This document shows positions 54,229-64,000 of a stretch of DNA of 64,000 bases, piece after piece. The position numbers and the translations under genes are program-made. The notes beneath the pieces were generated by a model that was not told the origin of the DNA, did not search any database, and worked only from the letters and a program-made list of their open reading frames with translations. The stretch covers positions 96,001 through 160,000 of the forward strand of contig JAAOOA010000098.1 in NCBI GenBank assembly GCA_012861695.1, written 5' to 3'. Positions within the stretch are counted from its first letter, which is position 1; every line of letters starts with the position of its first letter. Origin of the DNA: Trematomus loennbergii (Eukaryota > Chordata > Actinopteri > Perciformes > Nototheniidae).

Positions 54229-54725
54229 CAGGGCGGGGAACCTCCGGCCCGCGAGACCATTTGGTACGGCCCTCGAGGGTAATTTATAAACACACGGTGG
54301 CGATCTGTTCATCTGTCATACTGATCATACAGTCAATCACTTTGTTGTTATTAGCATCTGGTTAGCTAGCTATGCTAACGAATATAAAGCGTTTTCTCCA
54401 ACCAGTGAGGTAAAGGCACATCTTTATATGATCATTATAGTTTATACAAAAATAAGAGAATAAAGTAAACAGGTATAAATACTATATGATGACAGTAAAA
54501 AAAAATTGTTATTAATAACAAGAATACAGTTTGAAAGGAGATGATTTGTGAAATATCCTTCCAGTTCTGTTTCATATGGGTGTTGAGAGATGTTTCCATA
54601 GATCTCTTCATGTTGCTCTCAAAGTGCACCAGATTGATGCTTTTAACTTCAACATTTAAAAAAAAATCTTCCCGGGGGAGCATGCCCCCCGGACCCCCCT
54701 AGAGGAGGATAGGTCCCCCCCCTAC
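54229..54725. mobile_element. hAT-like end fragments
   Basis: CAGGGCGGGGAACCTCCGGC at 54229 looks like a hAT (Charlie-type) terminus. At 54672-54712 the text GGGGGAGCATGCCCCCCGGA is common in fish hAT-derived sequence. A complete element was not delimited. Confidence 0.35.
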
Positions 54726-55249
54726 TTAAATCATGCCCACATGGATAGGAAACTAAATACATTTGCACACATCTTGTGTCCATATCTTTCTCCACACCGT
54801 GCACGTGCATGCATGCGCGAGTCATACAAGGGTTGAATTGTATTGCGTGTTTCCAGGCAACAAACAAGCAACGTCAGCACAGAGCAACACAACCACACTG
54901 GTCTCAGGAGATCAATAACTTTAAGAAAGTACATTTCACATTTGTTGTCTTAATTCAAACAATCAGTCTCTCTCCCATGAATGTCCTGCTCCAGGGATTC
55001 TTTTCAAATGGTATCACTCCCATAGGTCAACCAAGTACACATGCCAAGAATGGTGTTTGTTTGTTATATCAGCCCCTATTCTGCTTTCTGTGCTGTTCCC
55101 TCTCCATTAGTGAGGTCTATGTGCATGTACATGGTCTGCAGAGGGTAACATCCCTGTGTTCCCTACATACCGCAGTTTGTCCCACATACCATCTTGCCTG
55201 AGTAAAAGTACAAAAGTATTAGCCTATAAAAATACTTTACTATATTATT

Positions 55250-55250
<1 letters not shown>

Positions 55251-55290
<40 letters not shown>
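55251..55290. repeat. (TG)n microsatellite, left part of a split tract
   Basis: TG repeats end exactly where the left LTR starts. The right LTR is followed by another long TG tract, so the LTR element entered this microsatellite. Confidence 0.9.
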
Positions 55291-55294
<4 letters not shown>

Positions 55295-55866
55295 CAAGTC
55301 TTGGACCTTCTCAATATAACTATAATTTAATTACAGTTTCCAGATATTGGAAGAGGCCCATGAGTCTCTTTGCTAATTATCAATGGTCTTTGCAATTAAC
55401 AGCAGATGTACCCATGTTAAGTAAATTGGCAAAGGTCAGGGGAACTCCAAGAGAGGTCTTCCTCAGATATAATACAGTTAAAGTCTTGTTAGTTTGTGGT
55501 TCATATCCAGCATGCATTAGCTAAGAAACGATAAGGATGTTGGTGTGTGACATCTGGAACTTACATGTTGCTCTGATGTTTGTGCGTCCAAGTTTAGGAG
55601 ACCTGACAATGTGTGTGCGTTAAACATGATTAGGGAACATGTTCGTGTGTCATTTAGGAAACCTATAAGTGTCCTGTGTTTCTGAATATTCGCGGGAGCA
55701 TTTCTGCGATTGGTTGCTGTTGAAGCAAGGTAATGTTTCCCCATTGTTGTTTGGTGGTGCGCAACTAAATAATAATGATTAATCTCAACTATTTCTGTGT
55801 TTGTGTTTCATTGATTCCTCTCTGTTTCATTCTTTCCTGTTGTGTGAGTGCTGGATCGCCACAACA
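55288..55866 (+). repeat. Left LTR
   Basis: It begins TGT-ATGTCAAGTCTTGGACC and ends CCACAACA (TG...CA). It differs from the right LTR at only a handful of positions (for example 55329 A/G, 55439 G/A, 55496 T/A, and around 55857). Confidence 0.9.
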
Positions 55867-55869
55867 TTT

Positions 55870-55887
55870 TGGAGGTCCTACCGAGAT
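55870..55887 (+). promoter_or_regulatory. Primer-binding site, tRNA-Gln type
   Basis: TGGAGGTCCTACCGAGAT lies four bases after the LTR end. It is complementary to the 3' end of vertebrate tRNA-Gln (…ATCTCGGTGGGACCTCCA-like), with a single likely mismatch. Confidence 0.8.
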
Positions 55888-58800
55888 TGCCGATGCTGGA
55901 GGTTGCTGTGTTCCTTCTCTGGGGGTCTCAACTCCCTTGGCCAGGCAGCCCTGAGACGGCTGGGGTAAAATCTCAAGGAATTGAGAAACCAGACTTGAGA
56001 CTTCCACAGAAGAAATACCAACTCACAGTAAGCAAAACGTATTTGGAATTAAATGACTTTTGAAGTTGTATTGGTTTAAAAGAAAAAGCAGAGGAGTGGA
56101 TTTGAGATATTTGCACGGTTATGGTTGAGATCTGTTGATTGTTTGTTCTGTTTGATGGTTGTTTGTTTTGTTTTATGTTGATAAATGTTGATACTGGAGA
56201 GATCACTGTATTCTGCTCGTAGTCTGCCTGAGAAGCTAAGGGTTTGACTGAGGGGATATGATCTTTGCTAGCCGTAAGGACATGTTATGCTGGAGGAATC
56301 ACTGTATTTGCTCGTAGTCTTGAATTCTGCCTGAGAAGATCCTGATGATTTGTCTTAAGGTTCAGAGATTTATTGGCTGAGGAATACACATTTGCTTTGC
56401 GAGCCAAGTGCACAAAAACAGGGTGGAGGGTCATGCCTGTTCCGGTCCGTTCGGTAATTAAGAGATTAATAAGCCCGATCTGAGTCGAGGGGGTTAAAAA
56501 TATAAAAAGCTCTGCTCGCGACTCTGTGAATTCACTAAATACAAAAGTGGAGGAAACCATGTTTTGTCAGGCCGTAATGAGTTAGAGACTCAGTATAAAG
56601 CGCTACATGTTTTGGTATACCATAGTTTGTTGTTTTAATTTCTTATTGGTCAAAGAAGCTGCAGTTTGAAATATGTTATATAAGTATCTCTCCCCCTTCT
56701 CCCGATTCTGTAAAAGAGGAGATGCTCTAATTGTAGGCTGTGAGAGCAGCAGCCGGAGTGTGTCTGCTTGTTTTTTCTCTAATGCCTGAAAGAAGGCTGC
56801 ATTGTGTTTCTCTGTTTAAAACAAGGAGTGAAAGATCAACGAGTGATCTGAAGTTGGAGTGAATACATTGAAAATTAATAGATCAATGTGTGATTTGAAG
56901 TAGTAGATATATTGAAATAAATAAGAAACAATGATTTGTTGCTATTTAAACATAGTCTTTGAGAACTGATTGTTACCATTGCATTGCATTGTGAATTTCA
57001 TGGTATTTGTCATTTGACTAAGAATTGTACTTAATTATATTCAAAGGAACTTAATTACATACAGTAACGTTAAGGCAAAGTAAAAAGAGGTTTACTGAGT
57101 ATATGAAGTACATTAAGGTAAAGGTTTTATTCAAATTAAATATAATAGTGGATTTTTCCACCTAGTATAAGACATAGAAAGAGGAGAATTGTTAAACATG
57201 AAATAACAAACTCACTGTAAGAAATATATATTGTAATTATTTAGGAGTTGTATTTATCATACAATAGTGACTCTCATTTGATGGTTGTTTAAAGTAGATA
57301 GGAAACTGAAAACGCAAACGATTCACCACAATTGTATTTTTAAAGTTTATGAAGAAAGAGTAGTAAGTAATAAGCAGGAGTTTTTATAAGTTTGTCAGTC
57401 AGAAGGAAGCTGTTAATGTTTAAGCATGACAGAGGCTCTGTACGATGCTTGCTCAAGCCATCTCAATGTTGGATAACAAAGAGGTCAAGTGTGATTGATG
57501 AGAGAAGCTTGTGGACAGGAGCAGCTGCAGGCGCAGTGAGGAAAGAGAGAGACAGGAGAATTAAGATGTTTTGAGTCTAGAGAGAGTAAATGTTATATAA
57601 AGTTAACTACTATTCTGGAAAATGTTCCTATGGTTTACTGTTTTATGAGTAACATAAAATATAAATATATATATTACTAGATATAAGAAAACATGCTTAT
57701 CTAGGTTAACAGAAAATTGCTATTAACCAGTTTCAGCTGCAACTATCCTATCTTTGTTCTAAAGAGAACATACGTTGCATTTACAATTAATGTTAAGAAA
57801 GTTCAAATTGATATCACTAAAGACCGTTTTGGATTAATGGATTGTTCTTTAGGGCCCAGAGATATTTATTCTTGGAATATATGGCGTGTCTGTCATAAAC
57901 ATTCATGCTTAGATGGAATAAAGTGTTGAGATGTTGAGATGCTTTTTTGTTTTTATTGAAACAATTAAGTGATAAGGAAAGAAAACTGTTCCGTGATGAT
58001 TTCTTTAGGTTTCTTTAGTAATGAAGATTACATTTGTGAGGAAACCACCAATAATTCCTTTAAGTGTTCCAAAAATATATTCATTAACTGTAATCAGATT
58101 ACTTGGGTTTTTCAAATATAGCGCGGATTGAATACAGTTACTTGATGTTTTGTATTCTGTTACAACCTAACCATGCTTGTAACACAACTTAGATAAACAA
58201 TTTGAAAATGAATAGAATAAGCAAGTAGATAAAAGATGAATCTATAGTGTTAAGGAGGGTTTCCTTGTTTTGCTCATTGACTTAGAACTGAAGTAAAGGA
58301 GAATGTGTTTTATGAAAACTGTCATTCCTCATGGTTTTTAAAGATAAATCATCAGTTTTATGGACTTTGATGTTGAAATGCATCATGGTGGAGAATGAAT
58401 ACCTTTTTGGTTTCAATTTAAGAAGATTTTAAAGATGATGTTTATGTTCTTTTCCTGACTAGAATTTAAAAGCAGGACGTCAACTAGACAAAGAGATTTT
58501 ACAATGTAGTTGTACTACTTTTGATGAAGTAAAGAATCTGGGTAAACTACCACCATTAGTTTGTTTTAACATTCACATGTTTCAGCATTCCTGACCATAT
58601 GGACACTCAGCCATTTTTAACCCGTTGGGGGAGAGATTTAAATTGAGTTTTTCTCTAGTAGCTGATTGGCTGTGATTACAGCAGCATGGATAGTTATGCG
58701 CCACCTTTGGGTTGTACTCTGAATCAGTGTGTTGGTGAAATGTTGCTCACTACAGAAACAGAAGAAGTGTGCAAAGAACGCATCTCTGAGGAGGTTTTGA

Positions 58801-61161
58801 CATTTTGCTTGTGATGGACATGAACCCTTGTTGTCAAGGCAACAGTGGTGTGAAGAGGAACTGCAATTTTTGGGGATTTCTACTGTCCAGAGGACAACGT
58901 GTGTCTGCTGATTGTACCACATTGATCCAAGAGTTTCCTTGAGCCCACTGACCAGGGCCGTTTCTAGCTTTTTGGGGACCCTGCCACTGACTACAGCTGC
59001 AGAGGACAACGAATCACTGACTGTTCTCATTATGACAAGATCTTGAGACAGGCTTGTCTCAGACTGTTCTGAAGAAATTGCAATGATTTTACAGCATAAC
59101 TGTGCAAGAGTTTTCCAGAGGGTGGTGTAGAACATTATGCTTAGTGTTTAAGAAGAGAGGCTGCTTGTTTAACGATGGTCTAGAATACTGAAAAGATTAA
59201 TACTATTAATATCCTTTATTTTGCATACAAGACATCTGATTATTATATCACACAGAATAATCTTGAAATATAAACTAGCTATGGGTAAAACGTGTGGTTG
59301 TTATACCATTGTTATAATGAACTAAAATAAATAGGGAAATAGTGTCTGGTTAAAGATGAACTGATTTGATATCCTAGAAGGGTTAGTTATAGTGTGAATA
59401 ACTTTACAAAGTATTTACTAATGTATTTTGAAGTACAAATAACAAAAAAAACACAGTCCAGTTTTGTTTTTTAGAATTAAATTGTCTATTACAAAAACTG
59501 TTCACCTTAGGTCTAGCTTTAGACTTTGATAGTAAAGGAGTATTTAGGTTTTTTTTATATATCTGACATTTTTTAAATATGTTGGCTATTCACTAGATAG
59601 AGATTTATTGAGGACATTTCTGAAGATTGAATATTTGTTCCATTTCTAATATTCCTATTTAAAACGTAATTTTAGAGTAACGAAGGCTGATGCTGAACTT
59701 GGAAAATGTGTTAGTGGTTTGCATGATGTAAACAAAGAGGCTTTGGTTTGTTCAATCACCAGTTAAATGTGATACAGTAATAATGATTACTTCAGTACCT
59801 GGTACTGTAAAATGGTTTGGTATGATTGATTTGGCTAAAACTTTGTTTAACATCCTGATGTAACATTATGAGATATGTTCACTTCTAAGGGTAAACAAAT
59901 TAATAAAAAGGACTATTATTATTATTATTAATTAATTCAAATAATTAATTAAAAGGCCGATGACTGCAGGTTCACTTAGGGATGCCTTGCAAGAACATTT
60001 GTCAGGCTTTGTGTTTCCTAGGGGCAGTACATTAATAAGTGTATTGATAATTTGTTTGTTTAACATCTGAAGAAAATTGTGCTGCGAACACGGGAAAAAC
60101 TTTGTTGCATTGTTTGACATCAACACAACAATGTCACTGATTAAAAACTCCAGCTGGTAGAATATCAAAGTGCACTACTATAGGACATGAGATCTCGAGA
60201 CTGACTTTGCAAAGACTGAATGAATGTGAATTGATTTGTCAATTCCTGACTGTTACAGTAACACTGACCCACCGACAGAGTGATTTTATTTTGGGGTACA
60301 CAATGCTTTTGGCAATGGATTTCTGACTATGCCATATTAGTTGAACCATTGTGAGACATGACATGAACTTTGTCTGACTATGCATGATCCCTGCATGACT
60401 TGATGACTATGTAACTTGATATTTAACATTGTTGATTCTTTTTGACAGGAGAAAGTTTTCCTGATGATGAGTCATAGGACTTTGAAATAACATTGTATGA
60501 GCAGATGGGTACTCTGAGTATCTTACTTGGGGAAACATGGTCTCTATGGTTTGAGGACAATGTTTCCAGGAGGGGTATAATGGGTTTATTGTTCTTGTTC
60601 ACGTGAATTTGTTAACCCTCACATGATCCAGAGGGCAAATGAAACAACTTTTTGCCTAACAACTTTTTGCCTAATGTTCGAAGTTGAGATCTGATTGGTT
60701 TCAGCACCGTGGCTGAACAATTTTGCAGAATATGTTTGTTGTGTGCTTAGGAAATTGTGGGTAAGTAAAAACACAACACAAACAACATTTCATGGTTTCA
60801 AGAAGTTTAAAAATTATAGGTAAGACTCTAAGACCTAGTGGTCGACTTTAGGCTGTTAACCCAGAATGCAAGTGCTATTTTCTACCCAGGTCAAAGCTGT
60901 CTTTCCCTTGCAATCTGAAGGAGGGAAGATGGATCATTCTGAGGCAGATGTTTAAGGAGCTGCGTCTGGAGGCAAACTGGAGTGTCAATGAAGGCAGCTG
61001 GATGACTACCTTCAGTTCCAGCTATTCTTCCACTGCTATTGTCTTATGGGTTTGGGTCAACACGAAGAACAAAACCCAAGATGTCTGAGATGATTTACAG
61101 CCAAGTATATTAGTAATCTCAAACTCCAGAGAAGAAGATCTACCGTAAACTGTTCTTTTAA

Positions 61162-61392
61162 AGAAGTCTCAGTTTTCTGACTACAGTTCCGTCCAATTCA
61201 AATGGTAATGATGTTGCTTCAGATGTCATCAAGGGATTTTGCTATGAGATGGGACATTACAGCATGAAGGCTAAGATAGATATTCCATCTAAAGGCTACG
61301 CATGGAGATCGGAACGTGCACCCCTGAAGAAGTGTTTACTGGACAATATAACAGAAGCAGAACAAGTGTACGCCAGTTACATCTTGCTATAA
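61162..61392 (+). other. Unassigned 76-codon open frame in the LTR element
   Basis: An open frame between TAA at 61159-61161 and TAA at 61390-61392, with mixed-polarity composition unlike the AT-rich surroundings. No family recognised. It lies just upstream of the purine tract, where the 3' end of an env-like gene would lie. Not claimed as env. Confidence 0.25.
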
Positions 61393-61771
61393 GTGTTTTG
61401 GAAGATTTTTATTATGTATAATCAAGTATTAAATTGAATGTTACTTTGTTATTAGGTTATGTATGTAAGTTTGTTAAACTTGAATGGGACAAATTGATTT
61501 TTTCCTCTTAAGCATACTGAGGTTTTTAAATGATTTTCCATTTAAGTAAGAGTAGATTAGCGCAAATTGTCTTTTCTTCCACTTTTTGTGTTATAATCAA
61601 AAAGGTGGTTTTTTGGCTATTTGTGAGTAGTACAGGTAACCCTGTGACTTCTGCCTTGAGTAAAATGATTATTCATTGATAATATTTTTCAGAAAGTAAT
61701 TTTGGACTTTCAAGGGCGGATCTCAGTAGGTTATGTAAGAGTTTTTTTTGTATGATCTGGAAACTTAAATT

Positions 61772-61786
61772 AATAAAAGGAGGGAA
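61772..61786 (+). promoter_or_regulatory. Polypurine tract
   Basis: AATAAAAGGAGGGAA directly precedes TGTTATGTC of the right LTR; it would prime plus-strand DNA synthesis. Confidence 0.8.
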
Positions 61787-62366
61787 TGTTATGTCAAGTC
61801 TTGGACCTTCTCAATATAACTATGATTTAATTACAGTTTCCAGATATTGGAAGAGGCCCATGAGTCTCTTTGCTAATTATCAATGGTCTTTGCAATTAAC
61901 AGCAGATGTACCCATGTTAAGTAAATTGGCAAAGGTCAGAGGAACTCCAAGAGAGGTCTTCCTCAGATATAATACAGTTAAAGTCTTGTTAGTTAGTGGT
62001 TCATATCCAGCATGCATTAGCTAAGAAACGATAAGGATGTTGGTGTGTGACATCTGGAACTTACATGTTGCTCTGATGTTTGTGCGTCCAAGTTTAGGAG
62101 ACCTGACAATGTGTGTGCGTTAAACATGATTAGGGAACATGTTCGTGTGTCATTTAGGAAACCTATAAGTGTCCTGTGTTTCTGAATATTCGCGGGAGCA
62201 TTTCTGCGATTGGTTGCTGTTGAAGCAAGGTAATGTTTCCCCATTGTTGTTTGGTGGTGCGCAACTAAATAATAATGATTAATCTCAACTATTTCTGTGT
62301 TTGTGTTTCATTGATTCCTCTCTGTTTCATTCTTTCCTGTTGTGTGAGTGCTGGATTTCCCCAACA
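61787..62366 (+). repeat. Right LTR
   Basis: It begins TGTTATGTCAAGTCTTGGAC and ends CCCCAACA. It is nearly identical to the left LTR. Both LTRs contain the same open frame of about 75 codons (right copy to 62024). Confidence 0.9.
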
Positions 62367-63845
<1,479 letters not shown>

Positions 63846-64000
63846 AAAGGTGGGGTAGGTCATTTTGGAGAAACCAGCTCGAGTGCGCTGGAATTTGAAA
63901 ATACACAGCCGGAACAAATCTGCCACTTCCTTACAGAGCCCCTCCTCCAACACACATGAACGCGCACATGACCAATGAGGGCACGAGATAAGTGTTGCAC
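63846..64000. mobile_element. TTAA MITE, second copy, truncated by the window edge
   Basis: AGGTGGGGTAGGTCATTTTG follows TTAA near 63843-63846. The following text matches the inverted right half of 9470-9848 (ACCAATGAGGGCACGAGATA). Confidence 0.8.

Larger units (their letters stand above)
55288..62366 (+). mobile_element. 7.1-kb LTR element (ERV-like), coding-poor interior
   Basis: Two direct repeats of about 580 bp bound the element. A tRNA-Gln-type primer site (55870-55887) follows the left LTR, and a purine tract (61772-61786) precedes the right LTR. The interior of 5.9 kb is AT-rich, with no ORF over about 165 codons on either strand and no recognisable protease, reverse transcriptase or integrase motifs. 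It therefore looks like a non-autonomous or strongly decayed element whose ends are nonetheless young. It was probably mobilised by proteins of a relative. Confidence 0.85.

Noticed and set aside
58638..59135. 165-codon minus-strand ORF in the LTR element
   Set aside because: Antisense to the element, no recognisable motifs; likely chance in decayed sequence.

Overview
The window is teleost fish genomic DNA. It has introns with canonical GT-AG splice sites, very many hAT, Harbinger-like and TTAA-target MITEs, long (CA)n and minisatellite arrays, LINE 3' tails, and one large vertebrate-type extracellular-matrix gene. The species cannot be named from the sequence.

Layout. (1) Bases 1 to about 6150 hold a two-gene DNA transposon. 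A plus-strand gene encodes a SWIM-type zinc site, a YqaJ-type exonuclease and a PHD finger. A convergent minus-strand gene encodes a THAP domain and a DDE_Tnp_4-type transposase. This pairing is that of ISL2EU/PIF-Harbinger-class elements. Its intron carries a nested non-autonomous hAT element. (2) Bases 8336 to about 51303 (perhaps 53307), minus strand, hold one collagen VI alpha chain gene of the alpha3/alpha4 class. From 5' to 3' (right to left) I find a tentative signal-peptide exon, seven vWA domains each in one exon, an eighth (N1) split over three exons, a Cys-rich junction, 18 short Gly-X-Y exons (about 336 residues after correcting apparent indels), two C-terminal vWA domains, a short unique exon, and a terminal Kunitz exon. 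Two C-terminal vWA domains plus Kunitz and no visible fibronectin III domain fit the alpha4 chain best. (3) Introns of this gene hold unusually large tandem arrays: a 57-bp satellite (about 100 copies, with a second array of about 15 copies in opposite orientation 21 kb away), a 15-bp array, an 11/12-bp compound array of 2.2 kb, and several (CA)n tracts. (4) Bases 55288-62366 are a 7.1-kb LTR element with nearly identical 580-bp LTRs, a tRNA-Gln-type primer site and a polypurine tract. Its interior has no recognisable gag or pol. It sits inside a (TG)n microsatellite.

How the parts work together. The collagen exons form one secreted chain expected to assemble with other collagen VI chains. 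The two transposon genes would act together: the transposase cuts and joins DNA, and the role of the nuclease in mobility is not known from this sequence.

A theme runs through the window. At least eight otherwise well-conserved coding exons, in both the collagen gene and the transposon, are broken by single-base indels, mostly in homopolymers. Four Gly-X-Y exons are also one or two bases off their expected size. This points to residual assembly error, although pseudogenisation is not excluded.
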